Positions 1 to 8,049 of a stretch of 64,000 nt of DNA are shown piece after piece. The stretch's first letter is position 1. Every line of letters starts with the position of its first letter. The DNA lies in assembly GCF_002259645.1 (NCBI RefSeq), contig NZ_MWWV01000004.1:62001-126000 (forward strand), written 5' to 3'. Source of the stretch: Bifidobacterium tissieri. Its GTDB lineage: Bacteria > Actinomycetota > Actinomycetes > Actinomycetales > Bifidobacteriaceae. Below the pieces are notes generated by a model. The model was given only the letters and a program-made list of their open reading frames with translations. It was not told the origin of the DNA and did not search any database. The translations under genes were made by a program, and so were the position numbers.

Positions 1-2800
1 CCTGATGCTCCTGCAGCAGATCCACCGTCAGCGGCTTGTCGAAGGTCTTCGGATACTTGGATCCGTTGGCCGGAGCCTTCTCGCCCTGATAGAGCGGCGT
101 CGGGTAGGTCTTGAGCAGCTCGGCACGGCCCTTGTCGATGATCACACCGGCCATCTGCTGGGCCATGGGGTTCGTCTTGTCCCCCTTGTCGATCACGGCC
201 ACCGACTCGGTGAGGGAGTAGTTGCCCTCCTCCGGGTCCACGTAGTCGATCGGCAGGCCCTTGGCCTTGTCCGCGGCGGCCTGATGACGCAGACCAAAGC
301 CCACGGCCACCTCGCCCGAACGGACGGACTTGAGCGGACCGGAACCGGACTGTTCGAGGTGCGGGCCGGCGTTCTTGTAGATGTCGGTGAGGATCTGCCT
401 GCCCTCGTCACCGGTGCCGTAGGCACCCACGACGGCCTGCACCATCAGCCAGCCCGTGGAGGATCCCTCCATGTCCGGTACGGAGATCAGACCGGCGTAC
501 TTCGGATCGGCGAGATCCTTGAAGCTCTGGGGAACCGGCACGCCGGCCTCCTTGATCGCCTCGGTGTTGTAGAAGATCGCACCTTCCTGGGCGGTAGTGG
601 GGCTGCGGTAGTCAGGGGCCTTGGTGTTCTCCGAGTCTCCGAGCAGCTTCGACTTGACGTCGGTGAGCGGCTGGAACATCTGGTTGCGTTCCTGCGCGGA
701 GTCCACGTAGTAGGAGCTCATGGTGATCATGTCGGCCTCGAGGCTCTTGCCCTCGGCGAGCATCTTGCCGCCGAGTTCGGAGGTGCCGAAGCTCTGCATG
801 ATGTACTTGTCCTTGAATCCGTTGGCGTCGAGCGCGTGCTCGAAGGCGGCCACGGCCTCGTCATCGGCGTTCGTGTAGATCACGACCTGCTGGCTGGCTG
901 CGGCGGTGCCGGAGAAGGCGCCGAATCCGAAGGCCACGAGGATGGCGGCGACCACACCGGAGGCGACGCCCTTGACCACGTTGCGGCTGCGGGCACGCGG
1001 GTTGTTGATGGGCGGCAGCTGGAAGCTGGCGGCCTGCTCGGCGGTAGCCTTGACGCCCTGACGCACGGCGGCGGAGGCGGCTTCGGCGACCTTGACCTTG
1101 GCCGGCCTCTTGCGGGTGGCCAAGGCGATGAGACCCTTGACCACGAGGTTGGTCACCAGGATGAGCAGCGACAGCGCGAAGATGTCGTCGAACTTGGCGA
1201 GGTGCTGCAGCGCGGAGATCTTGGTGGTGATCACCTGGGTCTTGGCGCCGGTGAGGAACACCACGGCAGAGATGGTGACCATCGCGTTGACGAAGTAGTA
1301 TCCGAACACCTGCAGCACGGTGGGCAGCGCGTTCGGCGTGACCACGCGGACGATGGTCTTGAACCAGCTGTCACCCATGAGCTTGGCCGTGGTCTCCCAC
1401 GAGGCGTTCATCTTCGACAGCGAGTCCTTCATCATCTGATACGGGGTGGCGAAGTAGTGCACCACGTTGGCCACGATCAGGATCCAGAACGTGTTCTGCA
1501 TAGGCGTGCCGGAGAAGGCGAACAGGAACGCGATACCAAGCACCATGCCAGGCACGGTGTTGATGATCGAGCTGATCGAGTCCACGAAGCGCTTGGCCGC
1601 GGCGGGCAGCTTGCTGCGGGAGGTGATCAGACCGGCGGCATAGGCGAACAGGCAGCCGATGATGGCCGTCATCACGGCCACGTACACCGAGTTGGTGAAC
1701 ACCTGCATGAGCTCGCTGGTGGTAAACAGCGCGGCGATGTGCGACATCGTGAAGTTGAGCTTGAACGGCCACATCTCGACGAACGGGATGAGCAGGATCA
1801 CGGCGAACACGGACAGCACGCACACCAGGGCGATCACCGAGGCGATGCCGCAGAACGCATCACGCTTCTTGCCTTCGGGCAGGTCGATCTGCGAGACCTT
1901 GGAGTAGCGGATCGAGAAGCGCTCGAGCACGGCCATCAGGATGATGGAGATGATCGACGGGATGAGCATGAACACGGCAATCACGGCACCACGGTTGAAG
2001 TTCGGGATGCTGCCGAGCATCTGGTTGAACAGCGTCATGGCGAGCACATCGTAGGTGCCGCCGACGGAGGTCGGAATACCGTAATCGGTGAAGCTCAGGA
2101 AGAAGCTCTGGATGAACGCCACGCACATGGTGCCGATCAGTGGTCGTACCACGGTCATGAAGAAGGTCTTGATCGGCTTGTCGCCCATGATGTGCGAGAC
2201 GATGATGAACTTCTTGTCCACGAACTGGAAGCTGTTGTTGATCAGCAGGAAGCAGGTGGGCATGGTGTAGATCACGTAGCCGATGAGCAGGCCGTTGAAG
2301 CCGTAGATGTCGAACAGCTGGTGGCCGAACAGCTTGGTGATCAGACCTTCCTTACCGAAGGAGTAGATGATCGCGAAGCCGTAGGTGATGGTCGGCAGCA
2401 GCATCGGCACCTGGGTGAGCAGGGCGAGCGCCTTCTTGAACTTCGGCGGCAGGTTGGTGCAGTTCACCGTGTAGGCCAGCAGGAAGGCGAGCAGCACGGC
2501 CACGAGCGCGGACGCGGACGCCACCTTGAGGCTGTTGAACACGGATGTGAGGAATTCGGGACGGGCCAGAATGGCGGAGTAGTTGGCCATGGTGGCCGCG
2601 CCGCTTCCGGTCTGGAAGGACTTCATGATCACGAGGACCATGGGGATGATGAGGAAGCCGATGAAGGCCACCGTCACCACGACGAGCAGAGCGGTGAGCT
2701 CCGGCTGACGGTTGCGTCGGGCCAGTTGCTCGTGATAGGGCAGCGGTTCGGGCGTGATGATCTTTTTCTGCGCGCCCGCCTGAACGGATTCGACCGACAT
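1..2800 (-). CDS. Fused ABC permease plus tethered solute-binding protein (C-terminus outside window)
   Basis: The frame starts with ATG at 2800 and stays open to the window edge (933 codons visible). Residues ~30-290 and ~300-570 are two successive six-helix-type permease halves of the FbpB/ThiP/PhnV kind. A charged linker follows (~570-610, rich in K/A/R). A hydrophobic segment at ~612-632 leads into a binding domain beginning QQVVIYTNADDEAV, typical of the iron(III)/thiamine/phosphonate-type binding proteins. The binding protein would therefore be anchored by its own transmembrane helix and covalently linked to the channel, instead of being a lipoprotein. The start is supported by AGGAGG 8 nt upstream, inside the end of the ATPase gene, and the two genes are 3 nt apart, so they are probably translationally coupled. 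The substrate cannot be fixed from sequence alone; Fe3+ or a phosphonate is a guess. Confidence 0.85.
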   Translation of the reverse strand, partial: MSVESVQAGAQKKIITPEPLPYHEQLARRNRQPELTALLVVVTVAFIGFLIIPMVLVIMKSFQTGSGAATMANYSAILARPEFLTSVFNSLKVASASALVAVLLAFLLAYTVNCTNLPPKFKKALALLTQVPMLLPTITYGFAIIYSFGKEGLITKLFGHQLFDIYGFNGLLIGYVIYTMPTCFLLINNSFQFVDKKFIIVSHIMGDKPIKTFFMTVVRPLIGTMCVAFIQSFFLSFTDYGIPTSVGGTYDVLAMTLFNQMLGSIPNFNRGAVIAVFMLIPSIISIILMAVLERFSIRYSKVSQIDLPEGKKRDAFCGIASVIALVCVLSVFAVILLIPFVEMWPFKLNFTMSHIAALFTTSELMQVFTNSVYVAVMTAIIGCLFAYAAGLITSRSKLPAAAKRFVDSISSIINTVPGMVLGIAFLFAFSGTPMQNTFWILIVANVVHYFATPYQMMKDSLSKMNASWETTAKLMGDSWFKTIVRVVTPNALPTVLQVFGYYFVNAMVTISAVVFLTGAKTQVITTKISALQHLAKFDDIFALSLLILVTNLVVKGLIALATRKRPAKVKVAEAASAAVRQGVKATAEQAASFQLPPINNPRARSRNVVKGVASGVVAAILVAFGFGAFSGTAAASQQVVIYTNADDEAVAAFEHALDANGFKDKYIMQSFGTSELGGKMLAEGKSLEADMITMSSYYVDSAQERNQMFQPLTDVKSKLLGDSENTKAPDYRSPTTAQEGAIFYNTEAIKEAGVPVPQSFKDLADPKYAGLISVPDMEGSSTGWLMVQAVVGAYGTGDEGRQILTDIYKNAGPHLEQSGSGPLKSVRSGEVAVGFGLRHQAAADKAKGLPIDYVDPEEGNYSLTESVAVIDKGDKTNPMAQQMAGVIIDKGRAELLKTYPTPLYQGEKAPANGSKYPKTFDKPLTVDLLQEHQ

Positions 2801-2803
2801 GAC

Positions 2804-3604
2804 TCAGGCCTCCTGACCGGCGCCGGCCAGCACGGGCTGCTTGGCGTTCACGCCGTCGGCGTCGTCCTCGAACAGGGAGTAGATGTTGTTGCGCTTGACC
2901 TCCAGCTGGTGGAGGATGAACTTGCGCACGAACTCGCTGGCGGGGTGGTGGATGATGTCGTCGGGGGAAGCGAACTGGGCGATCTTGCCCTGGTTGAGGA
3001 TCAGCACCTTGTCGCTCATCGTGCAGGCCTCTTCGGGATCGTGGGTCACCATGATGGTGGTGAGGTTGTACTGTTCCACGATCTGCTTGATCTTCTGCTT
3101 GATCGATTCCTTGATCACGCCGTCCAGTGCGGACAGCGGCTCGTCGAGCAGCAGCAGCTTCGGCTTCATCACCAGGGTGCGGGCAAGCGCCACACGCTGC
3201 TTCTGGCCGCCGGAGAGCTCGTCGATCTTCTTGTTGAGGTGCTCCTCGAGACCGAGCAGGCTGATCATCTCCTTGATCTCCTTTTCGGTGGAGATGCCGG
3301 GGTTGTTCTTCAGACCGTAGGTGATGTTTTCGTAGGCGTTGAGGTTCGGGAAGAGTGCGTAGTCCTGGAACACGATGTTGAAACCGCGCTTCTCCATCGG
3401 CACGTTCGTCAGGTCCTCGCCGTTGTAGAGGATCTGGCCGCTGGTGGGCTGGCTGATGCCGAGGATGATGTTGAGCAGCGTGGTCTTACCACCGCCGGAA
3501 GGACCGAGAATAGACATGATCTGGCCGTCTCCGATGGTCAGGGAGATGCCGTTGAGGACGTGGGTGTCCCCGAAGGACTTGGTGATGTCTTTCAGTTCCA
3601 ACAT
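2804..3604 (-). CDS. ABC transporter ATP-binding protein
   Basis: A 266-residue ATPase that powers the fused permease/binding protein immediately downstream. Walker A is GPSGGGKTT (~res 35-43), the Q-loop is FQDYALFP, the signature is LSGGQKQR, Walker B is LLLLDEP, and the H-loop is MVTHDPEEA. This order and the D-loop SALD are those of the Fe3+/polyamine/phosphonate importer ATPases. The protein is unusually rich in Lys, Asn and Ile for this genome (for example YENITYGLKNN), which looks like a Firmicutes-derived protein with ameliorated codons; that is an inference. The ATG at 3604 follows AAAGG. First gene of a two-gene transcript. Confidence 0.93.
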   Translation of the reverse strand: MLELKDITKSFGDTHVLNGISLTIGDGQIMSILGPSGGGKTTLLNIILGISQPTSGQILYNGEDLTNVPMEKRGFNIVFQDYALFPNLNAYENITYGLKNNPGISTEKEIKEMISLLGLEEHLNKKIDELSGGQKQRVALARTLVMKPKLLLLDEPLSALDGVIKESIKQKIKQIVEQYNLTTIMVTHDPEEACTMSDKVLILNQGKIAQFASPDDIIHHPASEFVRKFILHQLEVKRNNIYSLFEDDADGVNAKQPVLAGAGQEA

Positions 3605-3994
3605 GATGTTGTCGCCTTTCGCGTCGGATTGGCGGCCGACGCACCGTTGTGTGTTCTATGTCTTTACTGCTACTGCTTGTTCTTCTCTTGAGTGGACTGG
3701 TCTGAACCGATCACAGTTATGATTCTTCCATCGGCGTCGGCGACGATGGGGTTACAGCGCTGAAGGTTCATAGAAAGAACGGTGAACAACAATCAAACTT
3801 ACATGCGTTTTACGTAGTTTTTTGCACAACCGTATGCGGATACGCGTATCTTCGGACTGAACATCAACATCACAACCCAACTCCCACAAGGCCTAAGAGC
3901 ATAAAACGGCAGACCCTCCGACGTTGTTCCAGTATGTAGAAACGGCGTCGGAGGGGCTGCCGGTTATGCCTTCGCGGTTCGGAACGGGATCGGA
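3605..3994. other. Intergenic region: ABC operon promoter side and tenA 3' region
   Basis: No coding frame with a plausible ribosome site is visible. The part next to 3604 should hold the promoter of the minus-strand ABC operon. The AT-rich stretch around 3790-3830, with a run of T, is the best place for it. The distal part contains the tenA terminator listed separately. Confidence 0.5.
3907..3962 (-). terminator. Terminator hairpin after tenA
   Basis: Two 17-nt arms (3907-3923 and 3946-3962) pair with a single mismatch around a 22-nt loop. Read on the minus strand, the stem is followed by GTTTTATGC. It closes the TPP-controlled operon. Confidence 0.8.
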
Positions 3995-4705
3995 TCAGGC
4001 CAGATCGTAGGCGTCCTCGAAGAAACGCCTCTCCAGATGCACGATCCTGCGGAACACGTCGGCCTCGGGACCGTCCACATGCGCGTACTCGTTGACGAGC
4101 GCGATCAGGCGTCCGGTCCAGGCACGGAACAGCTCGCCCTCGTGCAGGTCGACCCAGCCCTTGTGCGCAGGCACCTGCTGGATCACGCCGGCGTCGACCG
4201 TGCGCTTGGCCCAGGCCAGATACAGCCATTCCATGCAGCACAGCGCGGTGATGAGTTCCTCCCATGTGCCGTTCACGATCTCGGACAGGTAGTCGCAGTA
4301 TTCGCGGTTGGCGGGGGTCTGCGGCGCGTTCTCGTACTGCTCGTCGGTCACGTGGTACACCTTGAGGAAGTTGGTGAAGTAGGGGGCCTCCTCGTCGGCG
4401 AAGAACTGCGACTGCTTGCGCAGCATCTCCTTGGTCTCCTCGCGCGGGGCCAATGCGATGGCATGGTCCATGATGCCCTGGTTGAAAAACTTGAAGTCCT
4501 GGATGAGGTAGGACACGAGCACGTGATCGGGAAGCGTGTCGTCGAGCAGTTCGTTGACGAATCGGGAGTTGATCGCCTTGTTCCAGTCCTCAGCAGCCGA
4601 CATGTACAGCTGGTCGGCCACGCTTCCGGCCTCGGCGCCGAGGAACGCCCATTCGCCGCTGACGGATGCGGCCGCTTCGGGCACATGCTTGGTGGTTTCG
4701 CTCAT
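3995..4705 (-). CDS. tenA: TenA-family thiaminase II / aminopyrimidine aminohydrolase
   Basis: A 236-residue all-helical TenA/THI-4 protein. The family releases 4-amino-5-hydroxymethyl-2-methylpyrimidine (HMP) from degraded thiamine for salvage. The segment WEELITALCCMEWLY carries the cysteine pair where the catalytic Cys of TenA is expected, and the C-terminal ERRFFEDAYDL holds the conserved acidic positions. Length matches the family (220-240 aa). ATG at 4705 follows GAAAGGAG; longer upstream frames would run through ykoC in another frame and were discarded. It is the last gene of the ykoEDC operon under a TPP riboswitch, which fits salvage of the imported pyrimidine. Confidence 0.92.
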   Translation of the reverse strand: MSETTKHVPEAAASVSGEWAFLGAEAGSVADQLYMSAAEDWNKAINSRFVNELLDDTLPDHVLVSYLIQDFKFFNQGIMDHAIALAPREETKEMLRKQSQFFADEEAPYFTNFLKVYHVTDEQYENAPQTPANREYCDYLSEIVNGTWEELITALCCMEWLYLAWAKRTVDAGVIQQVPAHKGWVDLHEGELFRAWTGRLIALVNEYAHVDGPEADVFRRIVHLERRFFEDAYDLA

Positions 4706-4728
4706 GATGAGCTCCTTTCGGATTCGGA

Positions 4729-5574
4729 TCAGTTGGAGGTAAGGGGCAGGTTCCAGTAGCCGGTGGCGATGGCGGTGCCCACGGCGATGGCGGGGACGAT
4801 CAGCGCGATCGCATAGGAGACCCAATCGATGGCGTGCAACTGCGATACGCGGGCCATGGTCCGTGTATCCGACGCGCCGAATCCTCTGGCCTCCATGGCG
4901 GTGGCGAGCTTGGTGGCGCGACGGATCGACAGCACCAGCAGCGCGAACGCCTGCGAACAGACACGACGGATCGGATTGCCGTCGCCAAGACCGCGCGAAC
5001 GACGAGACAGGCCAAGGGCCCGCCAATCCTCCTGCAGCAGCGTGAACATGCGGATGCCGGCGAGCGCGCCGTAGACGAACCGCGACGGCAGGTGCAGGAT
5101 CTGCACGAGTCCGTCGGCCAGATCGGTGGGGTCGAGTCCGAGCACGAAGATCACACTCGGCACGGCGATCGCCGCCACACGCAGGAAGGTTGCCACTGCC
5201 AGATACAGCGATCCATCACTGATCACGATGGCCGCCCATGCGAAGTGCACGGTGCCGCTCGTCCGTCCGTACAGGGCGATGGTGACGAAACTGCCGACCG
5301 CGGCGATCCACACCGGCCAGGTGCGGCGCAGGACGACGAACGGGTTGATACCGCCGATCCACAGCAGGATCACGGACAGGGCAAGCTGGATGGAAGCGGA
5401 TACCACGTCGAGTGTGGTGAACAACGGCAGACTCATGATGAGCGGGCAGATGAATCGGCTGACCGGGTTGAGTCGTGCGATGAACCATGACTGCGAGGCC
5501 GGTTTGACACGCTCGTGCCGCTGTTCCGGTGGCGTGACGGTGACGGTCATGCCGGCGGCTTGTGATTCACTCAT
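4729..5574 (-). CDS. ykoC: ECF transporter transmembrane (T) component, YkoC type
   Basis: A 281-residue CbiQ/EcfT-family protein. About five hydrophobic helices fall in residues ~40-150 and at the C-terminus. The cytoplasmic coupling region contains the two Ala-Arg-Gly-like motifs: GALAGIRM and, more clearly, AMEARGFGA. It couples ATP hydrolysis by YkoD to substrate movement by YkoE. The ATG at 5574 overlaps the ykoD stop by 4 nt (ATGA), and tenA starts 23 nt after its own stop, so it belongs to the riboswitch operon. Confidence 0.9.
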   Translation of the reverse strand: MSESQAAGMTVTVTPPEQRHERVKPASQSWFIARLNPVSRFICPLIMSLPLFTTLDVVSASIQLALSVILLWIGGINPFVVLRRTWPVWIAAVGSFVTIALYGRTSGTVHFAWAAIVISDGSLYLAVATFLRVAAIAVPSVIFVLGLDPTDLADGLVQILHLPSRFVYGALAGIRMFTLLQEDWRALGLSRRSRGLGDGNPIRRVCSQAFALLVLSIRRATKLATAMEARGFGASDTRTMARVSQLHAIDWVSYAIALIVPAIAVGTAIATGYWNLPLTSN

Positions 5575-7121
5575 CGTGCACTCCCCTCGTTTGCGGCCGT
5601 TGACGACACGCCGAAGTGTATGGGAATGGCATCCAACGATCGTACCAATGGCTCGTCGTGGGTCACCATGATCACCGTGCAACCCTGATCGCGGATTCCG
5701 GCGATCAGTTCCACCATATGGCTCCATGTACGAAAATCCTGACCGAAGGTGGGTTCGTCCATGACGAGCACACGCGGTGCCGCGGCAAGCATGGATGCGA
5801 CGGACAGTCGGCGCTTCTCCCCTCCGGACAGCGTGTACGGGTTGCCTGCAGCGAAACGCGACAACCGCAGACGCTCCAAAAGCTCATCGGCGATCGCATA
5901 CGCCTCGTCGCTTTTGCCCATGGATTTCGGACCGATCGCCACCTCGTCGCGCACGGTGTTGGCGGCGAACTGATGCTCCGGCTCCTGGAACACCATGCCG
6001 ATGCGGCCGAGCAGTTCTCGGCTCTTCCAATGGAATGGTTCGCGCGAGTTCGGTTTAGGAGCCAGATCGGATGCGATAAGCACCTGACCGGCCACAGGTT
6101 CGAGCAGTCCCGCCAGCGTGAGTGCGAGCGTGGACTTGCCGGCGCCGTTGGGGCCCATCAGCGCGTAGATGCGACCGCGTTCAAAGTCAAGATTCACATG
6201 TTCGCCCAGCGGCACGCCGTTACGTCCGAACGACAGATCCCGGGTGGACAGCACGATGCGCTCGTTTTCGACATCGTCAGTGGTGGCGGTGTCGGCGGTG
6301 TCATCATCGTCATCCGTGGGCGGGAAACTCGGAATCGCACGCCCCGGCACCCATGAGCCGCCATCGGCGAGAACATCACCCATGGTGGAGAACACCTCAT
6401 CGGGCGTACCGTCGGCCAGCACACCGCCTTCATGGCTGTCGCCCGCGGCACCGAGCACGATCACGCGGTCGACCAGATCAAGCCAGACGTCGATATGATG
6501 TTCGACCACGACCATGGTCTGACCGGTGGACTCCACGACATGCCTCACCGCATCATGAACCTCACGCACGCCCGGTGGATCGAGATTCGCGGTGGGCTCA
6601 TCGAGCAACAGCAGACCGGGACGCATGGCCAGTACGCCGGCCAATGCCAGACGCTGACGCTGACCACCGGACAGGTGCCGCGTGGAATGCGTGAGCTCAA
6701 GCGATTCAAGTCCCACGATGTCGAGCGACGCCCGGACCCGCTTCCACGTCTCGTCCTTGGGGACGCCAAGATTCTCACAGGCGAAGGCCACATCGTCGCC
6801 CGCACGTTCAAGGATGATCTGCGCATCCGGATCCTGCAACACCAATCCGGCCATACCGCGCGCGTCGTTGGCGTCCACTCCCCCGACGCTGAGCGTACCC
6901 TCGCGCACACCCTCGTCGTCACTGCCCAGCACGCCGGCCATGGCGGCCATGAACGTGCTCTTGCCGGCACCCGACGCGCCCAGCAGCAGCACGCGCTCGC
7001 CGGGACGGATCGTCAGATTCACATGACGCAGCGCGAAGTCCTTGCGGGTGGAATGACGCCAGCCCCAGTCGCGCGCCTCAACGCCGACCGGGGCCGCCTT
7101 CTGGAATACGGAATCGTTCAC
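5571..7121 (-). CDS. ykoD: ECF transporter ATPase with two fused ABC domains, YkoD type
   Basis: A 516-residue protein with two complete ABC cassettes. The first has LLGASGAGKST, LSGGQRQRL and LLLDEPT. The second, starting near residue 290, has LMGPNGAGKST, LSGGEKRRL and LVMDEPT. An acidic linker (DDDDDTADTATT) separates them. In the YkoEDC system this single chain replaces the EcfA-EcfA' pair. The start is GTG at 7121, 3 nt after the ykoE stop with only a weak purine stretch ahead, so translation probably depends on ykoE. It overlaps ykoC by 4 nt. Confidence 0.92.
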   Translation of the reverse strand: MNDSVFQKAAPVGVEARDWGWRHSTRKDFALRHVNLTIRPGERVLLLGASGAGKSTFMAAMAGVLGSDDEGVREGTLSVGGVDANDARGMAGLVLQDPDAQIILERAGDDVAFACENLGVPKDETWKRVRASLDIVGLESLELTHSTRHLSGGQRQRLALAGVLAMRPGLLLLDEPTANLDPPGVREVHDAVRHVVESTGQTMVVVEHHIDVWLDLVDRVIVLGAAGDSHEGGVLADGTPDEVFSTMGDVLADGGSWVPGRAIPSFPPTDDDDDTADTATTDDVENERIVLSTRDLSFGRNGVPLGEHVNLDFERGRIYALMGPNGAGKSTLALTLAGLLEPVAGQVLIASDLAPKPNSREPFHWKSRELLGRIGMVFQEPEHQFAANTVRDEVAIGPKSMGKSDEAYAIADELLERLRLSRFAAGNPYTLSGGEKRRLSVASMLAAAPRVLVMDEPTFGQDFRTWSHMVELIAGIRDQGCTVIMVTHDEPLVRSLDAIPIHFGVSSTAANEGSAR

Positions 7122-7124
7122 CGA

Positions 7125-7745
7125 TCAGACCAGCGCCTTGGCCCTGCCGGACTCGAAACGGTCGAGCACGCCGGTGGCGGCGATGGCACGCTGCACGAAC
7201 CACATGAGCAGGCCGGCGATCACGGCACCGGAGATCAGCGTGGTCACCAGATAGGACAGACCGTAGGTGCTAAAGAAGCCGATGCCCACGCGGCTGCCGA
7301 ACGGGGAGAACTCGAACAGGTAGTTGCCGAAACCGGACAGCAGACCGGAAAGGGTGGCGGTCAGCGGGTTCCACACGCGGTAGCGCACCACGATGAAGAT
7401 GATCTCGGCGAACACGCCTTGGACCAGACCGATGATGATCGAGCCGCTGATGCCGAATACGCCGCCGGCGCCGATGATGTATTCGATGCAGGCCGCGATC
7501 AGTTCGGCGTAGATGGCCGCGCCGGGCTTGCGCACGATGATGGCGGCCAGCGGACCGGCGAACAGCCAGAAGGCGCAGACCAGACCGTTGAAGCCAGGGA
7601 GCACGGCGTCAAGGGCGGTGGTCGGGATCTTGTAGATCAGATCCCAGCCGGCGAAGATCACACCGGATGCGACCGCGATGATGGATGCGACGACTATATC
7701 GACTACGCGCCAGCGCAGATTCGCCTTGGCGATGGTTTCAGACAT
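7125..7745 (-). CDS. ykoE: ECF transporter substrate-binding (S) component, YkoE type
   Basis: A 206-residue protein with six predicted membrane helices, beginning WRVVDIVVASIIAVASGVIF. This is the YkoE family pattern, known for thiamine or HMP uptake. The ATG at 7745 has GAGAGGAAAGG upstream; the longer frame upstream runs into the riboswitch leader and was not used. It is the first gene of ykoE-ykoD-ykoC-tenA. The TPP riboswitch directly upstream supports a thiamine-related substrate; thiamine versus HMP is undecided, and tenA favours the pyrimidine. Confidence 0.9.
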   Translation of the reverse strand: MSETIAKANLRWRVVDIVVASIIAVASGVIFAGWDLIYKIPTTALDAVLPGFNGLVCAFWLFAGPLAAIIVRKPGAAIYAELIAACIEYIIGAGGVFGISGSIIIGLVQGVFAEIIFIVVRYRVWNPLTATLSGLLSGFGNYLFEFSPFGSRVGIGFFSTYGLSYLVTTLISGAVIAGLLMWFVQRAIAATGVLDRFESGRAKALV

Positions 7746-7814
7746 GTGAGTTGTGCCTTTCCTCTCCATGGGGAACGCCGGTTGCGTTCCGCCACAAGGC
7801 ACGGGAAAACGAGA

Positions 7815-7916
7815 GACATCCGTGCGCCGGCATTACCCGGTATACGTTCATACGGTCGAAGCAGTGCTTCCTCTCAGCCTTCGCATTCTGTGGGATATGC
7901 GAAAGCCCCCGTGTCC
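7815..7916 (-). promoter_or_regulatory. TPP riboswitch (THI element) for the ykoEDC-tenA operon
   Basis: Read on the minus strand, the leader contains the two diagnostic blocks: GGCTGAGA after a TTCGCAT/ATGCGAA stem, and CCGGGTAATGCCGGCGCACGG further 3'. Outer bases GACA and TGTC can close P1. It lies 70-170 nt ahead of ykoE. Thiamine pyrophosphate binding should reduce expression. The switch mechanism is probably translational, because no terminator is seen between aptamer and ykoE. Confidence 0.93.
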
Positions 7917-7941
7917 GAAGCTGATACTACACGGGGGCCTT
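7902..7941 (-). terminator. 13-bp hairpin sharing its 3' arm with the riboswitch 5' strand
   Basis: Arms 7902-7914 and 7929-7941 pair over 13 positions with one G-U, around a 14-nt loop. On the minus strand the stem ends GGGGGCTTTCG, so it could be a weak terminator for the upstream dipeptidase. Its 3' arm is also the 5' side of the TPP aptamer, so the two folds exclude each other. Confidence 0.55.
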
Positions 7942-8049
7942 ACAAAGTGCAATGGTCAATTCCGCGAAATCATGGGAATTGTCGATGAACGGTTCCGTAG
8001 ATCTACGTAGTTCACCATGATTGGCGGAACGACCGCACGTAATTTTGGG

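Noticed and set aside
5-3691. Long plus-strand open frame over the ABC transporter genes
   Set aside because: It is a high-GC shadow: rich in His/Gly/Asp/Glu/Val, without domains or ribosome site, while the minus strand encodes a clear ABC system.
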